From contig JAFMCL010000006.1 in the NCBI GenBank assembly GCA_017857815.1, positions 31,736-95,735 of the forward strand: a stretch of 64,000 nucleotides of DNA, read 5' to 3'. Positions 55,292 through 64,000 of this stretch are shown here, one piece after another; position 1 is the stretch's first letter; each line of letters opens with the position of its first letter. The DNA is from Flavobacteriaceae bacterium (GTDB lineage Bacteria; Bacteroidota; Bacteroidia; Flavobacteriales; Flavobacteriaceae). Below the pieces are notes generated by a model. That model ran no database searches and was not told the DNA's origin. It saw only the letters and a list, made by a program, of their open reading frames with translations. The position numbers and the translations under genes are program-made.

Positions 55292-56575
55292 ATGGAGATT
55301 GTTTTATTGCTTATTTCAGTAGCGATATTGTTGCTACTTCTATTTCAGCTTTTTAGAAAAAAGGAAGAAACAACTGATCCTATTCCAGAGTTTCGGCAGC
55401 TGATTCAGCATGAATTCAATCAAAATAGAGAGGAGCTTGCTAAGAATTTTAGAGAAAATCGAATAGAATTTACTCAAAGTATTGAAAGACTCAATGAGGC
55501 GCTAGGTAAAAAGGCCAAAGAGGATCGCGAAGAATTAAGGAATACGTTAAAAGATTTCCAAGAAGCTTTTTCAAAGAATGTTCACGCTTTCAATGAACTG
55601 CAAAAACAGAATTTTGCAAGTATGGGACTCAAGCAAGATGAGCTTGTGAAATCCACCGAATTGAAGTTGGAGAAAATGCGGCAGACGGTTGATGAGAAGT
55701 TACACAAAACCCTTGAAGAGCGACTGGGTAAATCTTTTGAAGTTGTTACCCAACAATTGTTGAGAGTTCAGAAAGGTTTGGGAGAAATGCAAACTTTGGC
55801 CTCCGGAGTCGGTGACTTAAAAAAGGTTTTAAGTAATGTTAAAACCAGTGGTGTTTTGGGTGAAATTCAATTGGGAAATATATTAGAACAAATTTTGGCT
55901 CCTGAACAATATGCTGCCAATGTAAAAACTAAAAAAGGTTCAGATGCTTTGGTTGAATTTGCCATTAAGATGCCGGGTCGGAACACTGAAGAAGGCGCGG
56001 TTTACCTTCCCATAGATGCAAAGTTTCCTCAAGAAGATTATCTAAGACTACAAACTGCCTATGAAAATGGCGATGTTTTAGCAATAGAAACTTCTTTAAG
56101 AGACTTGCTTAATACTATCAAGAAATTTGCGAGAGACATTTCTCAAAAATACATTGATCCCCCCCACACAACAGACTTTGGAATTATGTTTCTGCCTTTC
56201 GAAGGACTTTATGCAGAGGTTACCCGCCATCCAACATTGATTGCTCTGTTACAAAGAGAGTATAAGATAATAATCACCGGGCCAACGACCTTGGCCGCCA
56301 TGCTCAATAGTCTTCAGATGGGCTTTAAAACGCTTGCAATTCAGAAGCGGAGCAGTGAAGTTTGGGAAATTTTGGCGAGTGTAAAAAAGGAATTTTCGAC
56401 TTTTGGAGAAGTGCTAGAAAAAGCCCAAAAGAAAATCAACGAAGCAGATCAAGAGCTAAACAAGTTGGTAACGACAAGAACTAAAATGATGTTATCCAAA
56501 CTGCGCAAAGTGGAGCAAATAGAGTCCATAAAACCAGACGAAATTGACGAAGAAGATTTGCTAAAGCTGGATTAA
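55292..56575 (+). CDS. rmuC: DNA recombination protein RmuC
   Basis: 427 aa. N-terminal transmembrane helix (about 3-22), long coiled coil (30-150), then the RmuC domain (about 170-400, ILEQILAPEQYAANVKTKKG, LPIDAKFPQEDYLRL, FGIMFLPFEGLYAEV). RmuC limits DNA inversions and rearrangements and is thought to be nuclease-like. Unrelated to neighbours; ends one base before the next gene on the opposite strand. Confidence 0.93.
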   Translation: MEIVLLLISVAILLLLLFQLFRKKEETTDPIPEFRQLIQHEFNQNREELAKNFRENRIEFTQSIERLNEALGKKAKEDREELRNTLKDFQEAFSKNVHAFNELQKQNFASMGLKQDELVKSTELKLEKMRQTVDEKLHKTLEERLGKSFEVVTQQLLRVQKGLGEMQTLASGVGDLKKVLSNVKTSGVLGEIQLGNILEQILAPEQYAANVKTKKGSDALVEFAIKMPGRNTEEGAVYLPIDAKFPQEDYLRLQTAYENGDVLAIETSLRDLLNTIKKFARDISQKYIDPPHTTDFGIMFLPFEGLYAEVTRHPTLIALLQREYKIIITGPTTLAAMLNSLQMGFKTLAIQKRSSEVWEILASVKKEFSTFGEVLEKAQKKINEADQELNKLVTTRTKMMLSKLRKVEQIESIKPDEIDEEDLLKLD

Positions 56576-56576
56576 A

Positions 56577-57938
56577 TTAATAACCAACCATCACCTCAAT
56601 GTTTGGGTACTGTGCAGTAAAATTTGCAACCCCTTTTTTAGTTACCCGCGTTTTCCAAAGGAATAGTTTTTTTAGTCCTTTCATTTTAGAAAACACTTCA
56701 AAAGACGCATCTGTTATACGGGTTCCATAGAGGTTCAATTCGGATAAGTTATCTAGACCTTCCAGAAATGCAACCCCTTTGTTACTGATGAAATTTTTCT
56801 GAATTTTTAATCGAGTTAGATTCTTTAAGTTGGATAAATAAGTCATTTCATCATCACTTAAATTAGAATCTATAATGGACAACCAAACAATATGCTCCTT
56901 TATTTTATCTAATGATTTAAGATTTTCTTTTTTTATGTTTTCTCCCATGAACTTGAGATCTAAAACAGCGTTTTTATTAGACAGAAATCGGAACTCAAAG
57001 TTTTCATTTTCTAAATAAATCAAATCGTTTTCAGAGAGATTCTCCAAAACTAAGGTTTCAAGAAAAGGCTTTTCTCGAATATCCACTTCGTAAAGGTGGA
57101 GGAGTAGTTTTTGGATTTTAGCATCTTCTCTAAACGAAGTGATGGGTTGCTCAAGTTTAGCGCCTTCTTCTATCCACCACTCGAGAATTTTGGTTTGATC
57201 AAAAGAAAGTGGTATTCCTGTTGGTGGCATAAACTTTTCATTTCCTTGGGACATAACAACCCGATTGAAAATCGAACTCTTGTAGGCATTTCCTTTCGAT
57301 ATTCCAGTTTCATTTTCACCACCCTTTACAAGCAACTCAAAAACCGTCATATTTAACCCTCCAGAAGTGTTCTCATCATTGTGACAAGCCATACATTTAT
57401 CTTCTAAAAAGGGATGAATCAAGTCTTCATAAACAAAAAGAGAATCAATAGATCGCGATGAGATGGAGCTTGTTTCTTCATAATCTTCTACAAGTTTTTC
57501 TTTAATTATTTTGGGGAGATTTTCAGTTAAATAATCTTCCCCATGGGTCATCGAACCACCATAGTGTCCAGTAACAGTCAACAGTGTGATTACAAAAACA
57601 TTTCTAAACCGAGAGAGGAAAGTGCTTGTGGGAAGATTTAATGATTTATAGACCCAAACGAGAAAACAAACAACGACAAATAGAATTCCACTCCAACGAT
57701 GAATATCGATTTGAGATTCAAAATAATAACCATTGTCTCCAAGAAACCATCCAAACAAGGAGGCAATTAAACTACTTATAAAAGTGAAAAGCCAACCCAA
57801 AGAGATCATTCTGTTTTGGATAATGCTTTTTGAATTTGCAAAAAACTCAAAAATCATTGTGAGTAAAACAAATCCGATGGGAAGATGAACAACAAGAGGA
57901 TGAAGGCTTCCTAAAAAATTTAATAAATCGTAAAACAT
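56577..57938 (-). CDS. membrane cytochrome-type protein: DUF2231, CxxCH, LRR
   Basis: 453 aa. The first ~130 residues hold about four transmembrane helices of DUF2231 type (FLGSLHPLVVHLPIGFV). A haem-binding CMACH (C182, C185, H186) sits in a planctomycete-type c-cytochrome domain. The rest (about 330-450) is a short leucine-rich repeat region (LKKLFLWKTRVTKKG and similar). Architecture suggests an inner-membrane haem protein with a recognition domain outside. Last gene of the leftward operon; DUF1501 precedes it by 9 bp. Confidence 0.82.
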   Translation of the reverse strand: MFYDLLNFLGSLHPLVVHLPIGFVLLTMIFEFFANSKSIIQNRMISLGWLFTFISSLIASLFGWFLGDNGYYFESQIDIHRWSGILFVVVCFLVWVYKSLNLPTSTFLSRFRNVFVITLLTVTGHYGGSMTHGEDYLTENLPKIIKEKLVEDYEETSSISSRSIDSLFVYEDLIHPFLEDKCMACHNDENTSGGLNMTVFELLVKGGENETGISKGNAYKSSIFNRVVMSQGNEKFMPPTGIPLSFDQTKILEWWIEEGAKLEQPITSFREDAKIQKLLLHLYEVDIREKPFLETLVLENLSENDLIYLENENFEFRFLSNKNAVLDLKFMGENIKKENLKSLDKIKEHIVWLSIIDSNLSDDEMTYLSNLKNLTRLKIQKNFISNKGVAFLEGLDNLSELNLYGTRITDASFEVFSKMKGLKKLFLWKTRVTKKGVANFTAQYPNIEVMVGY

Positions 57939-57947
57939 ATAAAAGAA

Positions 57948-59408
57948 TTAGGAAAGAATTTCATTAACAACATTTCCACTAACATCGGTCAGACGGTACC
58001 TTCTGCCTTGAAATTTAAAAGTGAGTTTTTCGTGGTCAATGCCCAACAGGTGCATCAATGTTGCCTGAAAGTCATGTACATGTACAGGTCTTTCAGTAAT
58101 ATTATATCCAAATTCATCAGTAGCTCCCAGCGTAATTCCTTTTTTAATTCCTGCACCTGCCATAAAAATCGTAAAACACCTTGGATGATGGTCTCGACCA
58201 TAGTTGTCAGGTCTTAATAAACCTTGAGAGTAATTTGTTCTTCCAAATTCTCCTCCCCATATTACTAAAGTATCTTCCAAAAGGCCTCTTTGTTTCAAGT
58301 CTTTAATCAACCCTGCCGTCGCTTGATCAACCTCCTTAGATTGAGCGCCAATATTCTTGGGCAAACCACCATGCATGTCCCAGCCCTGATGATAAAGCTG
58401 AATGAATTTAACATCTTTTTCTGCAAGTTTTCGAGCCATTAGACAATTGGCTGCAAAAGTTCCAGGAGTTTTACTGTCTTTTCCATAAAGGTTAAAGATG
58501 TATTCTGGCTCATCAGAAAAATCCATTACTTCAGGAACTGAAGTCTGCATTCTGAATGCCATTTCATATTGGGACATTCGTGCCAGAATTTCTGGATCGC
58601 CAATATCGGCATGTTGAATTTTTTGAAGCTTATTTAAAGACTTAAGCTGTTCTTCTCTAACATTAGATGAAACTCCAGGAGGGTTGTCTAAATATAAAAC
58701 AGCATCTTTTCCAGCCCTAAACTGAACACCTTGGTGCTCTGAAGGTAAAAATCCATTTCCCCAGAGCCTAGAGTATAGCGGTTGTCCATATTTTTCTTTA
58801 GTAACCAATACGACAAATTCAGGCAAATTCTTATTGTCTGATCCTAGACCATAACTAAGCCAAGATCCGATGGAAGGCCTTCCCGGCAGTTGTGATCCTG
58901 TTTGAATCAATGTCATCGCTGGATCGTGATTAATTGCATCTGTATGCATTGATTTTATGAAGCACAATTCATCAACGATTTTGGCAGTGTGCGGCATTAA
59001 ATCACTCATCCAAGCCCCACTGTTTCCATGCTGTTTAAAATTAAATAGCGATCCTGCCATTGGGAAAGAATTTTGTCCTGCTGACATTCCCGTCAGCCGC
59101 TGATCTCCAATAATACTTTTTGGTACTTCTTGACCAAACATCTCATTGAGTTTTGGTTTGTAATCAAAAAGATCAAGTTGAGAGGGAGCACCACTTTGAA
59201 ATAAATAGATTACCCTTTTCGCTTTGGGTGCAAAATGTGGGAGTTTTTGTTTTTTGCTGTCTAAAAGATTAAGAAAGTTACTGTTGCCATAGGCATCTGT
59301 TGGACTTACAAGGCTCCCCAAAGACAACGCCCCTAACCCTAACGAAGTTTTAGTTAAAAAATCTCTTCGGCTATAGTTTTTATCGGAATGGTCGTGATTA
59401 CAATTCAT
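57948..59408 (-). CDS. Tat-exported DUF1501 protein
   Basis: 486 aa, second DUF1501 in the window. Tat signal YSRRDFLTKTS (residues 12-22). Body: FQSGAPSQLDLFDYKP, IWGGEFGRTNYSQG and GRDHHP, resembling a metal-binding motif of the alkaline-phosphatase fold. It has no T9SS domain, unlike the DUF1501 protein at 49837. Directly follows the PSCyt1/DUF1549 gene with no gap and precedes the cytochrome-LRR gene, the usual pairing in planctomycetes. Confidence 0.85.
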   Translation of the reverse strand: MNCNHDHSDKNYSRRDFLTKTSLGLGALSLGSLVSPTDAYGNSNFLNLLDSKKQKLPHFAPKAKRVIYLFQSGAPSQLDLFDYKPKLNEMFGQEVPKSIIGDQRLTGMSAGQNSFPMAGSLFNFKQHGNSGAWMSDLMPHTAKIVDELCFIKSMHTDAINHDPAMTLIQTGSQLPGRPSIGSWLSYGLGSDNKNLPEFVVLVTKEKYGQPLYSRLWGNGFLPSEHQGVQFRAGKDAVLYLDNPPGVSSNVREEQLKSLNKLQKIQHADIGDPEILARMSQYEMAFRMQTSVPEVMDFSDEPEYIFNLYGKDSKTPGTFAANCLMARKLAEKDVKFIQLYHQGWDMHGGLPKNIGAQSKEVDQATAGLIKDLKQRGLLEDTLVIWGGEFGRTNYSQGLLRPDNYGRDHHPRCFTIFMAGAGIKKGITLGATDEFGYNITERPVHVHDFQATLMHLLGIDHEKLTFKFQGRRYRLTDVSGNVVNEILS

Positions 59409-62400
59409 CTATCTTTTCGTGTATGTTTCATTGTGATTCAAAAGGGTATTGGCTACCAAAGTCATCGCCGCAGTTTTAGAAAGGCTAAGCCCTCTGTTGT
59501 AGGGTGTTTCTCCTACGTTAACCAATTTATATGCTTCTGAAGGTTTCGATTTATAATATTTAAGCTGAGAAGAATACAGTTCTTTTAGAATTTCAACTTC
59601 TTCTTTTTCAGGGTGACGAGAAGTCGCCAGTCGGAAACCATAATCGATTTGCTCCTCAATTGTTTTTCCTGCTTCAAGAAGGATACGTTGCGCAAAAACT
59701 CTTGAAGCCTCAAAAAACTGAGGGTCATTGAGTAAAACCAAAGCTTGAAGTGGGGTGGACGTAGTTTGTCTTTTTATGGTGCAAACTTCTCGGGAAGTTG
59801 CATCAAAAGCCATCATAGAAGGTGGGGGGGAAGTTCTTCTTATAAAAGTATACAACCCACGGCGATACAAGTCTTCACCTTCCGATTCTTTATAATCAAG
59901 AAGAAACTGAGAGAAAGTATTTTTTTCCCTCCAGAGACCACTTGGTTGGTAAGGTCTTACGCTTTCTCCCCCAAATTTGTTATTGATCAAGCCACTCACC
60001 GAGAGAGCATTGTCTCTGATCATTTCAGCGGGTAAACGAGAACTATTTGCTCTGGACAAGTAAACATTTGTAGGGTCTATTTCGGTTAAACGTTCATTAC
60101 TTTTTGATTGCTGTTGGTAAGTCTTTGACAGCGCCATTTTTTTAATTAATTTCCTAACATCCCATTTGTTTTCAACAAAATCAATCGCAAGCCAATCTAA
60201 AAGTTGTGGATGAGAAGGCATGGAGCCTTGTACGCCAAAATCAGTCGGAGTGCTCACCAAACCTTTCCCAAACATCATGAGCCAAAATCGATTTACGGTA
60301 ACTCTTGCAGTCAATGGATTATCTTTATCAAAAAGCCATTGGCTCAATCCCAGCCTGTTTTTAGGCAGGTCTTTTTTCATCGGAGGAAGCACATGTGGCA
60401 CTTTGGTCTCCACCGGAAAAGCAGGGGAGGTATAATCGCCTCTATTATAAAGGTAAGTCGTTCTAGGCTTTTCCATCTCCTCCATCACCATTACTTCTAA
60501 AACAGGAAAATATGTTTCTATGAACGCTTCCCTTTTCGCTTTTAAATCTTTTTCTAAAACTTTAATTTTAGCGTCAGAATTTACCCAGTGATCTTTAATC
60601 AGCTTTTCATTGGGCTTTTCATTTTTGGATAAGGTGTTGTCATAGACCATTTTAACTTCAAGTGCAGTTAATTTATCTTTATAAAATCTAAAATCATCCA
60701 TTTTCCCTAAGAACAATCCGTTATCTCCTGTCGAAGCCTCTTTGGCTTTGCCAATCGTTAAAGGACGGGTTCTTTCTACTAATCCTTTTTGGAAAACTGG
60801 ACTTACAGGCTTTATAGATTTATAAAGATTATTAATTATCGAATTGGTATTTATTTCAGCACCATTTTTAAATAGTTTAACACCATTGGATTTGCCACTT
60901 CCATCGTATGAAATGGTTATTTGATTCCATTCATTAACTCGAATAGAATCTTCAGATTGAATGTGAATCATGTTGGAAGGCATGACGTTGATCAGCCTTA
61001 AATTTAAAAAATTGTTTTGATCGAGGTACAAATCCCAACCCCTCCACAATTCGTTTTTTCCACCAGCAGATCCCAGAATGGTTTGTGTGAAGTTTGGCTT
61101 TTTTTGACTGGTATTGATCCAAATACTTGCAGCAAAGGCATCGCTCCATTCCAAATTAGGAATTAAGGTTTCTTTGATGATTAATTGGTCATGATCATGC
61201 TTAAATTTTAAAGCATTACCACTAATTCCCTCAACAACTTCAGGGGCTTCTGCCGCAGCTTTTATGTTTGAATTACCATCAATATAAATCTTTGGCTTCT
61301 TTCCAGTTTTTTCAAGAGGAAAGTGAGCGATTAATTTTTTATCGATAGATTTTTGGGTGGGCAATTCGTCCTTATAGGCATAAAAAGTTTCAAGATCTTT
61401 TTTGGTTAAAGAAATATTTTTTTCAATACTATTAATGTCTTTATTAATCTGATCAATCTTACTTTGGGTTTCAGGGTCAGGGAGCGCTAAAAGAGGGCCG
61501 TAGTCTCCATCATCACCGGTCATTCCCAGTTCTCGTATGTTGTTAAAAAATGAAGTAAGTTGATAGTAATCTTTTTGGGAAATGGGATCAAACTTATGGT
61601 CATGACATTTTGCACAGGCCACGGTTAGCCCCAAGAAAGCAGTACTAATGGTTTCTGTTCTGTCAAAAACGTAATTCAAACGCCACTCTTCATCCACAAC
61701 ACCCCCTTCGGCAGTCATGGGCGTATTTCTGTTAAATGCTGTTGCAAGTTTTTGGGTTGTTGTCGCATCGGGCAAAAGATCTCCAGCGATTTGCCAAGTT
61801 ACGAACTGGTCATAAGGCATATTGGATTTGATTGCTTCAAGCACCCAATCTCGCCAAGGCCACATGGTTCTTGCTCCATCTGCGTGAAGACCATGGGAGT
61901 CTGCATAACGAGAGAGATCCATCCAGTCTACTGTCAATCTTTCTGCGTGAGCATCCGTGGACAAGAGCCTATCGATTAATTTTTCGTAAGCATTTTCATC
62001 TGGATTTTCAACAAAACTATTAATCTCCTCAAGGGAAGGGGGAAGGCCCGTAAGGTCAAATGTTATTCTTCTTATCAAGGTTTCTTTTGAAGCCGGTGAT
62101 GAAAAATCCAAACCTTTTTCATCAAGTTTAAGTTTTACAAATTGATCAATAGGATTTGTCAGTCCTGGAAACGCTTCAGGATCTAAATCTATCTTTTTAG
62201 GAGGGATAAAAGACCAATGGTCTTTCCATTCCGCCCCTTGGTCTATCCATTTGAGCAGAATTGCTTTTTCTCGACTGTTGAGCGTGAGGTTTGAATCCGG
62301 ATGAGGCATTATAACCGCAGGATCAGTACTCAAAATTCTGTGGGCGAGTTCACTGCTGTAGATGCTGCCGGGACTAATGGCACGCTTTCCGCTGTTTAAT

Positions 62401-62651
62401 TTTGAAAACGCTGCTGATTCTATATCAAGTCTTAAACCTGCTTTTCGACTGTTTTCATCTGGCCCATGACAATTATAGCAACGGTCTGATAAAATGGGTT
62501 TGACATGGTAATTGAAATCAATGACCTCAGGAAGTTCTTCCTGAGCAGCAATAATTTCTGGAGGAACTTCAATTGTACATGAGGTAAAAATCAAAAAGAA
62601 AAAAAATATTGTAATAAATGATTTCATTCCAAGCTTAAATTTAAGTAACAT
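59409..62651 (-). CDS. PSCyt1-DUF1549-LamG-DUF1553 lipoprotein
   Basis: 1080 aa, lipobox FTSC (Cys25). Domains in order: cytochrome-type PSCyt1 with C58-YN-C61-H62 (about 45-110); DUF1549 (about 165-380, FDLTGLPPS, DWMDLSRYADSHGLHADGA); a LamG/concanavalin-like domain (about 440-675, LFLGKMDDFRFYKDKLTALEV); DUF1553 (about 760-1045, RVTVNRFWLMMFGKGLV, RRTSPPPSMMAFDA). Such proteins are frequent in planctomycetes, often next to DUF1501 and sulfatases; the function is unknown. An alternative start at 62627 (MKSFITIFF) would give a cleaner signal peptide. Confidence 0.85.
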   Translation of the reverse strand: MLLKFKLGMKSFITIFFFFLIFTSCTIEVPPEIIAAQEELPEVIDFNYHVKPILSDRCYNCHGPDENSRKAGLRLDIESAAFSKLNSGKRAISPGSIYSSELAHRILSTDPAVIMPHPDSNLTLNSREKAILLKWIDQGAEWKDHWSFIPPKKIDLDPEAFPGLTNPIDQFVKLKLDEKGLDFSSPASKETLIRRITFDLTGLPPSLEEINSFVENPDENAYEKLIDRLLSTDAHAERLTVDWMDLSRYADSHGLHADGARTMWPWRDWVLEAIKSNMPYDQFVTWQIAGDLLPDATTTQKLATAFNRNTPMTAEGGVVDEEWRLNYVFDRTETISTAFLGLTVACAKCHDHKFDPISQKDYYQLTSFFNNIRELGMTGDDGDYGPLLALPDPETQSKIDQINKDINSIEKNISLTKKDLETFYAYKDELPTQKSIDKKLIAHFPLEKTGKKPKIYIDGNSNIKAAAEAPEVVEGISGNALKFKHDHDQLIIKETLIPNLEWSDAFAASIWINTSQKKPNFTQTILGSAGGKNELWRGWDLYLDQNNFLNLRLINVMPSNMIHIQSEDSIRVNEWNQITISYDGSGKSNGVKLFKNGAEINTNSIINNLYKSIKPVSPVFQKGLVERTRPLTIGKAKEASTGDNGLFLGKMDDFRFYKDKLTALEVKMVYDNTLSKNEKPNEKLIKDHWVNSDAKIKVLEKDLKAKREAFIETYFPVLEVMVMEEMEKPRTTYLYNRGDYTSPAFPVETKVPHVLPPMKKDLPKNRLGLSQWLFDKDNPLTARVTVNRFWLMMFGKGLVSTPTDFGVQGSMPSHPQLLDWLAIDFVENKWDVRKLIKKMALSKTYQQQSKSNERLTEIDPTNVYLSRANSSRLPAEMIRDNALSVSGLINNKFGGESVRPYQPSGLWREKNTFSQFLLDYKESEGEDLYRRGLYTFIRRTSPPPSMMAFDATSREVCTIKRQTTSTPLQALVLLNDPQFFEASRVFAQRILLEAGKTIEEQIDYGFRLATSRHPEKEEVEILKELYSSQLKYYKSKPSEAYKLVNVGETPYNRGLSLSKTAAMTLVANTLLNHNETYTKR

Positions 62652-62669
62652 CTAAGGTAGTATTTTTAT

Positions 62670-63890
62670 CTAAAAACTAGTTTTTATAAGTGAAGATTTA
62701 ATGTTTAAATACGACATAAGAGATTGATCACCAGCAATTACGTGATCAGAGCGGGGATTATCTCTGTTGAAAACCTCGAGATCTTTGCGGTCTAAAACTT
62801 TAATAAAACTCTCATCGAGGGAATCTTTACCCGGAATATTTTTAAAGCTTAATCCGAGGTGTTTTTCAAAAAAAAGATAGGCCGCTTTTCTTTTAGAATA
62901 GCCATAATCATGTTTTTCTAACGCAAGGTGAACATTCTCTACATTTTCTGCCTTTCCATAAGCCTCATAAACTTTTTGTATGTAAGGAAATTCAACTTTA
63001 TCTACGTTTCTTGTCCAGTCATCTCCATCAGAAATTAGTAATAGTGGTCTAGGAGCTGCCAATGCAGCTATTTCTACATTATTGGTTTGATGAAATTTGC
63101 TCTTATGAATCGGCATACCACTTTCACAAACACATCCTCCGAAGAAGTGAGCAGATACTTGAACAACAGGAATTGAGACCTTTATGCGTGGGTCGATGGC
63201 TGTTAAAATAAAAGTTTGAGTGCCACCACCCGAAGCGCCTGTCATTCCAATTTGCTCTTCATCGACTTCTGGAAGAGTAGTTAAGAAGTCTAAAACTCTC
63301 TTACTGTTCCATGTTTGAAGTAACAATGCAATGGGCATTTTGTGATTAATTTGATTGCTTTCCCCATAGCCGACCATGTCGTAAGCAAAAACCACCGCAC
63401 CCATTCTTGCCATAAATGCACTCCTTATTTGGACATAATCAGTAAAACGTTTATCAGCAAGATGACCGTGTGGAGTCAGGATGGCTGGAGATTTTCCTTC
63501 AGAATTCAATGGGCGGTATAGGTTTCCGGTGATATAGAAACCTGGAAAACTTTCAATGGCGATGTTTTCCACACTATAGCCTTCCATTATTTTTTTAGGA
63601 GAAATAATTGGATTAAAATTTCCTGAAATCTGAGGCATTTTATCCCATTGAATACCCTTTAAAATGGTTTTTTTAATAACGTCGGCTCTTTCTTCCCACG
63701 AGGATTGATCGTTCCATTGGTTTGAAAACGTATCTAACATTTGTTTTCCTTCAGCCTCAGTCCAATGTTTACCTGTACACAAATCTGGGTTTTCCATGTA
63801 GATAAGTCCTTCTTCGGTTTGTACTTTGACCTGCTGGGAAAAGCCATGGAAACACAAAACTAACAGAGAAATTAGAATTTTTTCATTCAT
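62670..63890 (-). CDS. exported alpha/beta-hydrolase, acetylxylan esterase-like
   Basis: 406 aa, signal peptide (about 1-18, ending HGFSQ). Nucleophile elbow GASGGG with Ser220 (GMTGASGGGTQTF), acid and His candidates in LLISDGDDWT and EKHDYGYSK; oxyanion segment LTPHGH. Probably removes acyl groups from sugars outside the cell. First gene of the leftward operon; the PSCyt1/DUF1549 gene starts 18 bp after its stop. Confidence 0.85.
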   Translation of the reverse strand: MNEKILISLLVLCFHGFSQQVKVQTEEGLIYMENPDLCTGKHWTEAEGKQMLDTFSNQWNDQSSWEERADVIKKTILKGIQWDKMPQISGNFNPIISPKKIMEGYSVENIAIESFPGFYITGNLYRPLNSEGKSPAILTPHGHLADKRFTDYVQIRSAFMARMGAVVFAYDMVGYGESNQINHKMPIALLLQTWNSKRVLDFLTTLPEVDEEQIGMTGASGGGTQTFILTAIDPRIKVSIPVVQVSAHFFGGCVCESGMPIHKSKFHQTNNVEIAALAAPRPLLLISDGDDWTRNVDKVEFPYIQKVYEAYGKAENVENVHLALEKHDYGYSKRKAAYLFFEKHLGLSFKNIPGKDSLDESFIKVLDRKDLEVFNRDNPRSDHVIAGDQSLMSYLNIKSSLIKTSF

Positions 63891-64000
63891 AACCTGATTT
63901 TTTGTTCTAAGTTAAAAAACATATAGTAATAAAACACCTACTTTCGCCAACCAAAACTTTTGTTTTTCGCTAGGTTTTATTATTTTAAAAATAATGATTA

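Noticed and set aside
60204..60500. 98-codon plus-strand frame
   Set aside because: Antisense to the DUF1553 region; no start context or motif.
36900..63890. Polysaccharide utilisation locus
   Set aside because: No SusC/SusD pair and no glycoside hydrolase or lyase was seen; sulfatases and esterase alone do not make a PUL.
1..64000. CRISPR arrays, rRNA genes, insertion sequences
   Set aside because: No regular spaced repeats, rRNA-like sequence or transposase was noticed on reading both strands.

Overview
This window looks like chromosomal DNA of a marine member of the Flavobacteriia (phylum Bacteroidota). The grounds are: low G+C; the Bacteroidota promoter form TTG-N19-TAnnTTTG, perfect in front of tRNA-Asp; a type IX secretion (T9SS) sorting domain on a secreted protein; a DnaE with a fused N-terminal proofreading exonuclease, as I recall seeing in flavobacteria; and linear-carotenoid genes of the myxol/saproxanthin type. 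I see no prophage, intact insertion sequence, CRISPR array or rRNA.

Left part (1-33 kb) is mostly housekeeping. A fabF fragment and acpP run leftward. Diverging from them are purN, rnhA, a PfkB-family kinase and a long PurF-like amidotransferase, closed by a strong hairpin terminator. Mn-type superoxide dismutase follows, then an AddA/AddB-like helicase-nuclease pair, a carotenoid block (crtI on the minus strand; crtA-like, crtD-like and cruF-like on the plus strand), an ion channel with a tiny membrane peptide upstream, metG, yraN, an ACT-domain protein, mfd, dnaE and trx. The mfd start is odd: the reading frame continues 32 codons upstream of its first usable start codon, up to a run of nine A's.

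The middle (33-36.8 kb) has tRNA-Asp with promoter and terminator, a decayed methyltransferase pseudogene, a candidate structured small RNA with its own terminator, a lipid-kinase-like gene and an LTA-synthase-type membrane phosphoglycerol transferase.

The right part (36.9-63.9 kb) is an accessory region rich in exported proteins. It has three sulfatases (all with a modifiable Cys), a lipoprotein, an ECF sigma/anti-sigma operon with a basic secreted protein and an outer-membrane-like protein, a PhoD-like phosphatase, a SUMF1-fold protein lacking the catalytic cysteines, a Tat-exported Gfo/Idh/MocA oxidoreductase, a Tat-exported TIM-barrel isomerase, DUF1800 and DUF1501 proteins, a second oxidoreductase, tesB and rmuC. 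It ends with a leftward operon: esterase, PSCyt1-DUF1549-LamG-DUF1553 lipoprotein, DUF1501, and a DUF2231-cytochrome-LRR membrane protein. No SusC/SusD pair or glycoside hydrolase is visible, so this is not a classical polysaccharide utilisation locus. The gene content recalls planctomycete and verrucomicrobial genomes and probably handles sulfated or esterified sugars at the cell surface, coupled to envelope redox chemistry. That last coupling is inference.
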